From assembly GCA_964480945.1 (NCBI GenBank), contig CAYZRX010000064.1:1-22946 (forward strand): a DNA stretch of 22,946 nucleotides, written 5' to 3'. This document shows, one piece after another, positions 16,108 to 22,941 of this stretch. Under the pieces are notes generated by a model, which saw nothing but the letters and a program-made list of their open reading frames with translations, did no database searches and was not told where the DNA came from. Position numbers and translations under genes: made by a program. The stretch comes from VGWB01 sp964480945. GTDB taxonomy: Bacteria > Bacteroidota > Ignavibacteria > UBA10030. Every line of letters starts with the position of its first letter. Position 1 is the stretch's first letter.

Positions 16108-17028
16108 TCAAAGTTTCGGCTCACTCTCTGTAAGAGAAAGAAAGAGATCTTCCAACGATCGACGGGGGATGAGAGCCTGCACGTCGATCCCTTGCCTCAC
16201 CAGCGCTCTCGCGAGGACGGGGATGTTGTCAAACGGCATCGTCACCTCAAACTGCTCTCCGCGGTCGACAACCTTCTTCACACCATTCTGACTTTTCAGC
16301 ACGGTTCTCAGCTTGCCGGCCGGCTTCCCTTGCACAATCACATATTTCTCCCCCCTATCCAGCAGGCTCGCGACGTCCCCCTGTGTCACCAGCTCCCCCT
16401 TGTGGATAATCGCCATACGATTCGCGACCATTTCGACTTCGTTGAGTAGATGAGAGGAGAGCAGGACCGTCTTCTTCCGGTCATGCGCCAGATGGCGGAT
16501 CAGATCCCGAATTTCCTTCATGCCCTGCGGATCCAGCCCGCTCGTCGGCTCGTCGAGGATGACCAGCTCGGGATCCGACAAGAGCGCCTGGGCGATGCCG
16601 AGTCGCTGCTTCATGCCGTGAGAGTACGTCTTAACGCTGTCGGATGCACGGTCGCTCAGGCCGACGAGCTCAAGGACCTCGTGGATTCGCTTGCGGCTGG
16701 CGCCCCCGCTCAACGCGCCGACGATCTCGAGGTTTCTGAGCGCGGAGAGATACAGGTAGAAGTCCGGCTTCTCGACGATGCCGCCGATCTTGCGAAGCGC
16801 CTCCTCCCGCTCCTTCTTGATCGAGCGGCCGAACAGCGAGACGTCGCCCTCCGTGGGCTTGATCAGCGTGAGCAGCATCCGGATGGTTGTGCTCTTGCCC
16901 GCGCCGTTCGGACCGAGGAAGCCGAACACGTCCCCCCCGTGGACTTCGAGGTTCAGGTGATGAACCGCCCACCGCTTCTTGTATTGCTTGCCGAGATCCC
17001 TGGTTTGTAAGATGACGTCGCCGGTCAA
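16108..17028 (-). CDS. ABC transporter ATP-binding protein
   Basis: 306 residues. Walker A is GPNGAGKST (39-47), the signature is the variant YSHGMKQR (135-142) usual for ABC-2 exporters of the CcmA/NatA type, Walker B is LVILDEP (155-161) and the H-loop His is H193 (LLSSH). A C-terminal extension (~215-306, YVIVQGKPAGKL ... RSLEDLFLSLTE) is typical of this subfamily. The start appears to be TTG at 17028: no ATG or GTG exists upstream in frame after the predicted promoter, and the first strand (VILQTRDLGKQY) needs it. No SD is visible. It powers the permease encoded 17 bases downstream. Confidence 0.92.
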   Translation of the reverse strand: MTGDVILQTRDLGKQYKKRWAVHHLNLEVHGGDVFGFLGPNGAGKSTTIRMLLTLIKPTEGDVSLFGRSIKKEREEALRKIGGIVEKPDFYLYLSALRNLEIVGALSGGASRKRIHEVLELVGLSDRASDSVKTYSHGMKQRLGIAQALLSDPELVILDEPTSGLDPQGMKEIRDLIRHLAHDRKKTVLLSSHLLNEVEMVANRMAIIHKGELVTQGDVASLLDRGEKYVIVQGKPAGKLRTVLKSQNGVKKVVDRGEQFEVTMPFDNIPVLARALVRQGIDVQALIPRRSLEDLFLSLTESEPKL

Positions 17029-17064
17029 GGGAAGCTGAGAGTTGAGGTCGAAAAATGTTGCCCG

Positions 17065-17093
17065 AATGTAGAACTAATTTGAGGGAAGTTCAA
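17065..17093 (-). promoter_or_regulatory. Candidate promoter of the ABC-permease-POT-lipoprotein operon
   Basis: On the minus strand TTGAAC (17088-17093) and TACATT (17065-17070) are 17 bases apart, each matching 4 of 6 consensus bases. The predicted transcript start is about 30 bases before the TTG codon. Confidence 0.4.
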
Positions 17094-17137
17094 GAACTCA
17101 ATGAGGTGAGCGAGGGGCCGCGACGGAGGCGGGAGTG

Positions 17138-17170
17138 CTAAAATGAAAACGCCGCGGACACAGTCGCGGC
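17138..17170 (-). terminator. Rho-independent terminator of the FecR-domain operon
   Basis: GCCGCG (17165-17170 read on minus) and CGCGGC (17151-17156) form a perfect 6-bp GC stem with an 8-base loop, followed on the minus strand by GTTTTCATTTTAG. It lies just after the stop of the FecR-domain gene at 17197 and insulates the ABC operon. Confidence 0.75.
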
Positions 17171-17196
17171 GCTTTGAATTTTGGATGCATCCCGGA

Positions 17197-17886
17197 CTAT
17201 TTCGCGGTTTTCAATCGTTCCAGGGAGGTTTGCACGACCTTCATCTGCGGGGCCGGCAGGTCTTCCTTTCCAAGCAGCGAGTACTCCGTAATGGCTTCGT
17301 TATCGAGCTTAAGCTTCTCGAAGGCGAGAGCCACGGTAATCCGCGACTCAAAGTCCGACCGAAGCTCGGGGCAGGTGCGGAAGGTCGCTTTCGATTTCAA
17401 TATCGATGTCGCATAGTACCCATTGTCGAACAAGACCTTCGCCCCCTGCAGCTGCATCCGCCCGACCGTCTGGTCGGTATAGACCGGAGCGTTCTCCTTG
17501 TCCTTGTTGCTGCCGTGGAGAACGGCGGCCGACGGAATCTCGATCGCATCACGGTCGCGAGGCGGCACCGCAAGAATGTTCTCCATCGCCAGCTTCAGCA
17601 GAAAATCCTCCCGGCTCAGCTGCCGGAGATCCGAGAAATCGATAATCGTCATCGGGGGAACGCTGATTTGCCTCGTGTCAGTCTCAACGGTCGCGGAGGA
17701 GTTCTCACCCGTCCGCATGCTATCCTCGGGTTTCAGAAGGTCTCCCAGCTTGACCTTCTTCCATTCCTCAGAGACTCCTCGCCGCACTTCGACGATTCCC
17801 TTGACGGACTTCACCGTGAAATCCTTCGCAAGTGCCGGGCTCATGAACAGGCAGATCAGGATCAAAGACTTCAATGGAAAGCGCAT
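17197..17886 (-). CDS. Exported FecR-domain protein
   Basis: 229 residues from ATG 17886; an ATG at 17907 is possible but the AAAGGA site lies inside that extension. A signal peptide (MRFPLKSLILICLFMSPALA) is followed by a FecR-like beta domain (VKSVKGIVEVRRG ... WKKVKLGDLLKPEDSMRTGENSSATVET), the module found in many envelope proteins of unknown ligand as well as in the FecR anti-sigma factor. It is not an anti-sigma factor here: there is no N-terminal cytoplasmic helix bundle and no sigma gene nearby. The C-terminal ~90 residues are helical and resemble a TPR-like tail (ILKSKATF, ALAFEKLKLDNEAITEYSLL). It is the last gene of the operon. Confidence 0.75.
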   Translation of the reverse strand: MRFPLKSLILICLFMSPALAKDFTVKSVKGIVEVRRGVSEEWKKVKLGDLLKPEDSMRTGENSSATVETDTRQISVPPMTIIDFSDLRQLSREDFLLKLAMENILAVPPRDRDAIEIPSAAVLHGSNKDKENAPVYTDQTVGRMQLQGAKVLFDNGYYATSILKSKATFRTCPELRSDFESRITVALAFEKLKLDNEAITEYSLLGKEDLPAPQMKVVQTSLERLKTAK

Positions 17887-17893
17887 AAGAGGG

Positions 17894-17899
17894 TCCTTT
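17894..17899 (-). promoter_or_regulatory. Ribosome binding site choosing ATG 17886
   Basis: AAAGGA on the minus strand, 7 bases before the ATG. It sits inside the extension that an ATG at 17907 would add. Confidence 0.55.
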
Positions 17900-17911
17900 C
17901 GCTTCATACGG

Positions 17912-19915
17912 TCAACGCGGCAAAACGTCCACGAGGCGCACCCACCCCCGGACGACGCCCAATTTCAATTCTACATCATCCAAATACTCTCTCGCTCCGA
18001 TCTCCCAGGCTTTCTGAAATCCTTCGGTGATGGCGGTCGTTTCAAGCGGCACCCAGACCGTTTCGACTCCTTGATCATTCTTCCGGATAACGAATCGCTT
18101 CGGGTTGTCGCTGACCAGGCTCGATTGTGAGGCGGGGATCTCGGTGTCGAACATCAAGTAGATGTGAGCAGCCTGGATTCTCTCGGGCGGAATGATATCG
18201 ACAAACGCCGTGCTCACACCGATGCTGGCGAGAAGCGAAGAAAAACAAACGGTCATATCATCGCAATCGCCGCCCCGCAGCGCCAGGGTCTCGGAGGGGA
18301 ATTGCACCCGATCCTTGCTGTCTCGGGGATCGTTGACGTACGACAAGCGGGAGGCGAACTCGTCGAACAAGATCTCCGCTGAGCGGAGTTTTTCGAGCTG
18401 CTTGTCAACCGCGGCGACCTCTGCCTTGTGTCGGTTCAACACGTTGCGCGTGAACCGCAGGATGTCGGGATCCTCCGGGGTCACAAAATAGCGGAGGGAG
18501 AGCGCGTCGCCATCCCAGTCGTTTCGACCGCGAATGATCAGCCTGGCTTGGCTCTTGTCGTCATAATCCTCGACGGGAGAGGCCTTCACGAACACTTCCG
18601 CTGTCCGAAACACCATCGTCGGCACGAACTTGATCGCATCATTGAAGACGGCGGTAAAGGGAATTTCGACATCCTGATTCGGCTCAATGTAGTAGGGCCG
18701 GGTCTCTGTCGGTGCGTCCATGTACTGATCGACATAGAACGAGACGCGTGCCTCGATCGGTCGCTGCGTAACGTTCCGCACCGTTGCCTTCCCGATCGGC
18801 CGATACGCAAAGACCTGGTAGGCTGAAGGATAGACATCGCTGGTGATGGTCACACCGTCGATCTTCGCGAGAATCTCCCTTGTCCGACCGAGCGGAACGT
18901 TGAGCGTCAGCATCACCTGGTCGTTCGTGAACTGGTTGAACGCGATATCCTTCACTCCTTCGGACACGAATTCCTCCAGCGTCGCCGGCTGCCGACGCGA
19001 GCGATCGAAGAAATGCAGATAGCTGAGATCAAATCGAATCGATTGGTACGTCCATCCGAGCCCGCCGGAAACAGCTGCGAAAAAAGGCGAGTATCGGGCC
19101 CCGTAGATCGTGCCTCCTCGAAGCTTCAAGTTGCCGAAGAGGCTCCACTCCGACCCGAATCCGCCCTGCCGCTGCGTATCGAAATCGAGCGCAAGCACGC
19201 CAGCTGAGAACGGCCTGTAACTAAGACCCACGCGCAGCGTCTTGGTCGTGCGGAAGGCTAGAGAACTGAGATCCACGGGGAATTCGCTTTCGTTGACCTT
19301 GAAGAGATTCTTCGCCACGACGCCGAGGCTGAAATCGGGTCGCGGAATCCACTGCAGTCCGACATCGACGTTCCACGAGCTCGCATTGTAGTCGACGTTG
19401 CGGATTCGGGCTACGCTGTCCCCTACAATGAAGGGCTGGGTATCGGTGATCGACTCCTGGCGGAGCCGGGCGCTCAAGCCAATCGAGAGATCTGAAGACA
19501 TCTGGTAGGCATAGCCGAAGGCGTACGCTTCCTGGTAACTGATCCGTTTGTCAAACGAGATCGGCTGGCTGCCTTGAAACTGAACGTAGCTCGGAACGAT
19601 GAACTCCATCGAAAGACCTGGAGAATACCGAATCGAAAAGGCATGGTTGTCGAGGAATCTCTTGCTGCCGCCGATGGATTGCAGGAACCCCCTCGAGCCG
19701 GCGTTGGGCTTAATCGACATGTAGTTCGATTCACTCAGTTCCCAATCGCGCACAGCGATCAGGCCGGCTGGATTCCAATCAAGGCCTGAGACGTCGTTCA
19801 CAAGAGCGGTGTAGGCACCCAAGCCTACGCCGCGCGAGGAGCTGAGATGTTGTCCGAACATGCCTGTCGGCAGCATACAAACGATTATCGCTGTGAGCTT
19901 GACCGAAAGCTTCAT
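17912..19915 (-). CDS. Outer-membrane beta-barrel (PorV/PorQ-like) fused to Ig-like and transglutaminase-like domains
   Basis: 667 residues. A signal peptide ends near residue 21 (MFG-Q). Residues ~25-340 resemble the PorV/PorQ/UPF0164 barrels: SRGVGLGAYTALVNDVSGLDWNPAGL is the usual N-terminal plug region, followed by alternating strands (FGYAYQMSSDLSIGLSARLR, SWNVDVGLQWIPRPDFSLGVV, RVGLSYRP). Residues ~355-470 look like an Ig-like beta domain (VRNVTQRPIEARVSFYVDQY). The last ~150 residues are transglutaminase-like: GGDCDDMTVCFSSLLASIG with candidate nucleophile C551, H584 (AAHIYLMF) and E625 (WVPLETT). An amide hydrolase or transferase facing the periplasm or surface is inferred. AGGGG precedes the ATG. 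PorV- or PorQ-type members serve the T9SS; whether this one does is unknown. Confidence 0.8.
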   Translation of the reverse strand: MKLSVKLTAIIVCMLPTGMFGQHLSSSRGVGLGAYTALVNDVSGLDWNPAGLIAVRDWELSESNYMSIKPNAGSRGFLQSIGGSKRFLDNHAFSIRYSPGLSMEFIVPSYVQFQGSQPISFDKRISYQEAYAFGYAYQMSSDLSIGLSARLRQESITDTQPFIVGDSVARIRNVDYNASSWNVDVGLQWIPRPDFSLGVVAKNLFKVNESEFPVDLSSLAFRTTKTLRVGLSYRPFSAGVLALDFDTQRQGGFGSEWSLFGNLKLRGGTIYGARYSPFFAAVSGGLGWTYQSIRFDLSYLHFFDRSRRQPATLEEFVSEGVKDIAFNQFTNDQVMLTLNVPLGRTREILAKIDGVTITSDVYPSAYQVFAYRPIGKATVRNVTQRPIEARVSFYVDQYMDAPTETRPYYIEPNQDVEIPFTAVFNDAIKFVPTMVFRTAEVFVKASPVEDYDDKSQARLIIRGRNDWDGDALSLRYFVTPEDPDILRFTRNVLNRHKAEVAAVDKQLEKLRSAEILFDEFASRLSYVNDPRDSKDRVQFPSETLALRGGDCDDMTVCFSSLLASIGVSTAFVDIIPPERIQAAHIYLMFDTEIPASQSSLVSDNPKRFVIRKNDQGVETVWVPLETTAITEGFQKAWEIGAREYLDDVELKLGVVRGWVRLVDVLPR

Positions 19916-20015
19916 TGTGCCCCTTAGTACGGATGCTTCCCCTTTTCAGGGAACGCAGTCGTTTCGCGTGAACTAGAGGGTTCCTCTTCTTGACCCCGTG
20001 CTGCGCAGATAGCGA

Positions 20016-20978
20016 TCAGCGCAGGGAGATGAGAATATTGTGGATCGATGCCGCCTGCAACAATATCTTGTCGGGATAGCCGTTGACCGTCGCAATCTTC
20101 CTGTTCGCCGACACGAACGTCATCATGTACCGACCCCCGGCGTTTGTCGGGATCAGCTTCAGGAGCTTTGAAGGGAATACAAGAGAGTTCGATCGCGGAC
20201 TGGCTGTGAGGACCATCAGCGGCTTTAATGCGCGGCCACGTGTTTCGTCGTACATGCTGATGATGACACGCACCGAATCGCCCGGCCGCCCTGCCCACCG
20301 AATAACTAGGTCCTCGTCCCGGAAGACCAACCCCTGCGATCGTGGATTGAGGAGCGTCACCTCGTCCGGACTAATGATCGACAGTGCGAATGCCTTGATC
20401 GGCCCCTTCCCATCGGCAGAGACGACGTATTCGTGGTTCGCAAAGTATGTTATCGGCCTGCTGACCTGGAGACCGTCGTACCCCAGCTTGTAGAAGTAGC
20501 CGGCCTTAACGGTGATCGGCAGAAGCGTCAACGTCTTGATCTGGATGATCCATTCTGCAACATCGAACTTGGTGTCGTCGAGCTTCGCTTCCCCGACCTC
20601 GAGGTATCGATAGCCATAGCCGGTGTAGCTCCCGAAACTTCCCTTGACTTGCAGCGAGTCCTTGATGTCCCTCAGGAGGATGCGTGCGTACGCCAGTTGC
20701 GTGCGCGCGCCGCCGACATCGCTTTTGACACCGGTGACCAGCACTGTTCCCGGATAATTCTCGTCATCCTGCTGGATCAGTCCGGTCAGGTCGAGCGTCG
20801 TCTCCTGTACAACCGTGGTATCGTTTTGGACAACAGTGGTGTCGCTCTCTCTCGGAAGGATTACCACAACAGGCTCGGCGAGGGGATTTTCGGCGAGCTC
20901 AACAGGGTTGTTCTCCTGGCACGCCGAAAGGATAAGCAGCAACGTCACAACCGCAATATAGGAAGACCGGAATTTCAT
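20016..20978 (-). CDS. Unrecognised lipoprotein
   Basis: 320 residues with a lipoprotein signal (MKFRSSYIAVVTLLLILSAC, lipobox LSAC, Cys20), followed by an unstructured linker containing the repeat DTTVVQ twice (46-51 and 53-58) and then an all-beta body. I do not recognise a family. The segment IISPDEVTLLNPRSQGLVFRD suggests an Ig/FN3-like domain near residue 215. AGGG lies 5 bases before the ATG. It leads the operon with the barrel-transglutaminase and FecR-domain genes (100 bases before the barrel gene), so it probably works with them at the outer membrane. Confidence 0.72.
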   Translation of the reverse strand: MKFRSSYIAVVTLLLILSACQENNPVELAENPLAEPVVVILPRESDTTVVQNDTTVVQETTLDLTGLIQQDDENYPGTVLVTGVKSDVGGARTQLAYARILLRDIKDSLQVKGSFGSYTGYGYRYLEVGEAKLDDTKFDVAEWIIQIKTLTLLPITVKAGYFYKLGYDGLQVSRPITYFANHEYVVSADGKGPIKAFALSIISPDEVTLLNPRSQGLVFRDEDLVIRWAGRPGDSVRVIISMYDETRGRALKPLMVLTASPRSNSLVFPSKLLKLIPTNAGGRYMMTFVSANRKIATVNGYPDKILLQAASIHNILISLR

Positions 20979-21001
20979 CGTACCCTGCTACCTGCGTCCT
21001 A

Positions 21002-21029
21002 AATATAGCAAAATCCTCATTAGAGTAAA
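21002..21029 (-). promoter_or_regulatory. Candidate promoter of the lipoprotein-barrel-FecR operon
   Basis: On the minus strand TTTACT (21024-21029, 4 of 6) and TATATT (21002-21007, 5 of 6) are 16 bases apart. The transcript would begin near 20995, about 17 bases before the lipoprotein ATG. Confidence 0.5.
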
Positions 21030-21031
21030 AC

Positions 21032-21101
21032 TCCGGGGATGGGTGTTGTTTAGTTGTTGAAAGTCAATCCACGCGAATAGATTGATTTTCCCACCCCCGG
21101 A
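21032..21101 (-). terminator. Long imperfect hairpin, possible terminator of the 21202-22050 gene
   Basis: TCCGGGGATGGG (21032-21043) pairs with CCCACCCCCGGA (21090-21101) with one G-T-type mismatch, and inside it AAAGTCAATC (21060-21069) pairs with GATTGATTTT (21080-21089), again with one mismatch. On the minus strand the stem is followed by AGTTTTAC, on the plus strand by AGTTTTTCC, so it could stop transcription in either direction. It lies about 100 bases beyond the minus-strand stop. Confidence 0.4.
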
Positions 21102-21201
21102 AGTTTTTCCCCACGTTTTGCCACATCTACCACGACAATTTAGGCCTCCGCCGTTCCCCACAAAAGCGGAAGCCAAGGGGTACCCATCCACGCTTCTTCC
21201 T

Positions 21202-22050
21202 TCATTGAATGACATACGGTACCCCCCAAAAACTTGTCGAAACCGGAGCGTCCAGATTGCAGAGCGTATCCCGCGTGATCGCTTCCACCACCGCATGGAA
21301 GACCCCCGGTCGCGGCTGCGGCCGAATTGTGTTTTCATACGTATGGACGAAGCGATCCCCATCCTTGTTCTCAAACCGAAGGGGGAGCAACGTACGCTGT
21401 CCCCACTTGCCCCGGAAGCCTGATCGAAGCACGACAATATTCGGCTCGACTTCATCCGTCTCAAGCCTCACTGCAACGTCGAGGTCGGTCTCTCCTTCGA
21501 CGGTGGCAACCGCCGGGCTGTCCTGACCGAAAGGCCAGATGTTCGTGTCCGGCGACAGCATGGAGATCTTCTCGCCCCCGTCGGCTCGCATCACAAGCTC
21601 ATCGATGAGCACATTCGCATTCCCCGTCCCGCCGCTCACAATTGAGACCGCGTTCAACTTCCAGTTCTTCGACGGATCTCTCCCCTTCCCGATGCGAAGA
21701 AACTGGGCCTTGCGTGTGCTCTTCTCGGTGAAGGGCTTGGAGATGATCGAGTTCCGCATCCTCGTGCTGAGTTGATACGGCGCAGAGATCTTCAGGATGC
21801 CGCTCAGCGTCCGGGTCACCAGGGCGACGACACATTCATCATTCACCTCACCAAAGTCCACACACTTCGATACCTTCTGGATAACCCTTCCCCAGCGCAG
21901 CGGGAACCCGCGCTCGCCCAACCTGGTCGACCCGCCGGAATAGTCGGACGAATAGACGTCGCCGTCATCCAGAGGAACAACGTCGCTGTTCAGGAGCGCG
22001 TTGTTCTGAATAACCGACTCCAGGTATTCTCTCTCTTTTGGACTCATCAT
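21202..22050 (-). CDS. Unrecognised 282-residue protein
   Basis: No family recognised. It begins MMSPKEREYLESVIQ with no signal peptide or membrane segment. The frame is 849 bases long, with codon use like its neighbours. The body is mainly beta-strand (DLDVAVRLETDEVEPNIVVLRSGFRG, RPGVFHAVVEAITRDTL) with a central patch of small polar residues (SIVSGGTGNANVLIDELV). The end, WGVPYVIQ, is aromatic. GGTGAG directly precedes two consecutive ATG codons (22050 and 22047), so either may be used. It seems to be a single-gene unit: the following gene has its own promoter. Confidence 0.65.
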   Translation of the reverse strand: MMSPKEREYLESVIQNNALLNSDVVPLDDGDVYSSDYSGGSTRLGERGFPLRWGRVIQKVSKCVDFGEVNDECVVALVTRTLSGILKISAPYQLSTRMRNSIISKPFTEKSTRKAQFLRIGKGRDPSKNWKLNAVSIVSGGTGNANVLIDELVMRADGGEKISMLSPDTNIWPFGQDSPAVATVEGETDLDVAVRLETDEVEPNIVVLRSGFRGKWGQRTLLPLRFENKDGDRFVHTYENTIRPQPRPGVFHAVVEAITRDTLCNLDAPVSTSFWGVPYVIQ

Positions 22051-22451
22051 CTCACCGATTCCCTCGAATCACGCTCGCTTTGTGCAATAAGCTTACCCCA
22101 TCAAATACCAACTCTTGTGCCATCACTCGGTCGGAGAGGTCCGGGCGTTCGCAGGAGTTAATAGCCTGAGCGCAAAGGACTTAGAAGAGAATCGGTGAGG
22201 GGAGGAATCGGCGGTTTGGGCTCGAAGTGCGGGAATTTCGGGATAGAAGTGCCGGAAGAGCGCGCAACAGGCACATGATGCTGTAGAAATTACAAAGCCT
22301 GCAGTTGCGATGGATCAACCGGGAACAGCTACGAGATTCTAGGGTAGATTTTTCTGTTTTGACGAGCGCAGCCAGGATAGTACGAGTCTCGACAGGAAAA
22401 ACGGTCTACGCTTCGAGGTACGATGCGCTATGATCAACCAAGGAATGCGTC

Positions 22452-22570
22452 GGTTACTTTCTCTTTACAAGAGTTCCGCTCTTTAGAATCCCGCCCATGA
22501 GCGGAATCCCCCTCCCGAAGGGATGCCTTCGGCAGAAGGGGTCCTTCGGACAAGAGCGGGAAAAGTAACC
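22452..22570. repeat. Palindromic element bounded by inverted repeat GGTTACTTT
   Basis: GGTTACTTT (22452-22460) and AAAGTAACC (22562-22570) form perfect 9-base ends. Inside are AAGAG-ttccg-CTCTT (22469-22483), TTCCGCTC/GAGCGGAA (22474-22481 and 22499-22506), which is mutually exclusive with it, and three triloop hairpins. There is no coding capacity. The size and layout suggest a MITE- or REP-like element, but no target-site duplication is evident. Confidence 0.55.
22513..22551. repeat. Three adjacent triloop hairpins
   Basis: TCCC-gaa-GGGA (22513-22523), TGCC-ttc-GGCA (22524-22534) and GTCC-ttc-GGAC (22541-22551). The first two have complementary loops, so CCGAAGG and CCTTCGG can pair with each other instead, the same design as the elements at 22572 and 22718. 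Confidence 0.6.
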
Positions 22571-22571
22571 T

Positions 22572-22603
22572 CCGCCAGAGGCGGATGAGCCTCTGGCTCA
22601 AAA
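22572..22603. repeat. Double-hairpin palindromic repeat, copy A
   Basis: CCGCC-aga-GGCGG (22572-22584), AT, GAGCC-tct-GGCTC (22587-22599), then AAAA. The loops AGA and TCT are complementary, so GCCAGAGGC and GCCTCTGGC can also form one long stem. Confidence 0.75.
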
Positions 22604-22655
22604 GAGAATTTTCCGAAATCGTAACGCTCGTGATTATGCATCCAACGCACTGCCC

Positions 22656-22718
22656 GAAATTCCGGTGCGGAAAGACTCTTGCATCGTTAAGAGATTTGTG
22701 CAGTTGCACCGGAATTTC
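22656..22718. repeat. 13-base inverted repeat with inner hairpin
   Basis: GAAATTCCGGTGC (22656-22668) and GCACCGGAATTTC (22706-22718) are perfect complements; CTCTT-gcatcgtt-AAGAG lies inside. The right arm runs directly into double-hairpin copy B. Confidence 0.65.
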
Positions 22719-22749
22719 CGCCAGAGGCGGATGCGCCTTTGGCGCAAAA
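22718..22749. repeat. Double-hairpin palindromic repeat, copy B
   Basis: CCGCC-aga-GGCGG (22718-22730), AT, GCGCC-ttt-GGCGC (22733-22745), AAAA. Compared with copy A the second stem changes A-T to C-G on both sides, keeping pairing. It is followed by the perfect 12-base palindrome AACCCGCGGGTT (22748-22759). Confidence 0.75.
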
Positions 22750-22768
22750 CCCGCGGGTTATTCCCCAG

Positions 22769-22859
22769 CCGCACACCGCCGACGATTTCGATGGCTATGA
22801 GCTGTGAGATACCTTTGGACTATCATTCACCCGAGCCCCGGAAATCGATGGCGGTGCGG
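22769..22859. repeat. Imperfect inverted repeat
   Basis: CCGCA-ca-CCGCC-ga-CGATTTC (22769-22789) is complementary to GAAATCG-at-GGCGG-TGCGG (22841-22859): 17 paired bases with a 2-base bulge and a 2-base mismatch. Confidence 0.55.
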
Positions 22860-22861
22860 GT

Positions 22862-22875
22862 GGGTAGCACTACCC
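22862..22875. repeat. Short perfect hairpin
   Basis: GGGTAG-ca-CTACCC, a 6-bp stem with only 2 bases between the arms, directly after the larger inverted repeat. No T-run follows, so it is not a terminator. Confidence 0.5.
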
Positions 22876-22883
22876 GTGCGTTT

Positions 22884-22941
22884 AGATTTCGGCCAAGTGC
22901 CGAATGCCTTTCGATAGGAAGATTCCTTCGGGCCGAAATCT
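22884..22941. repeat. 11-base inverted repeat at window end
   Basis: AGATTTCGGCC (22884-22894) and GGCCGAAATCT (22931-22941) are perfect complements; AGGAA-ga-TTCCT (22916-22927) lies within. The structure may continue beyond the window (GCCGA-aatct-TCGGC, 22932-22946). Confidence 0.6.

Noticed and set aside
16091..16111. Upstream TTG start for the ABC permease
   Set aside because: The ATG at 16090 has GGAG 7 bases upstream and begins at the conserved part of the protein; TTG with overlap is possible but less likely.
17165..17185. Terminator on the plus strand after the GCCGCG hairpin
   Set aside because: Plus-strand bases after the stem (GCTTTGAATTTTGG) are a poor T-run and no plus-strand gene ends there; the minus-strand reading is better.
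17143..18030. 295-codon plus-strand frame opposite the FecR-domain gene
   Set aside because: It crosses the terminator hairpin and the antisense of two exported proteins, and has no motif of its own.
19981..20024. CTGCGC/GCGCAG hairpin at the end of the lipoprotein gene as a terminator
   Set aside because: It overlaps the stop codon and is not followed by a T-run on the minus strand; the next gene appears to be in the same operon.
22051..22440. tRNA or small RNA gene
   Set aside because: No cloverleaf-like arms or T-loop GGTTCGAATCC pattern could be found, and no terminator follows.
22434..22709. 91-codon minus-strand frame in the palindrome cluster
   Set aside because: It runs through several inverted repeats, so the encoded peptide is dictated by repeat sequence; there is no SD or family.
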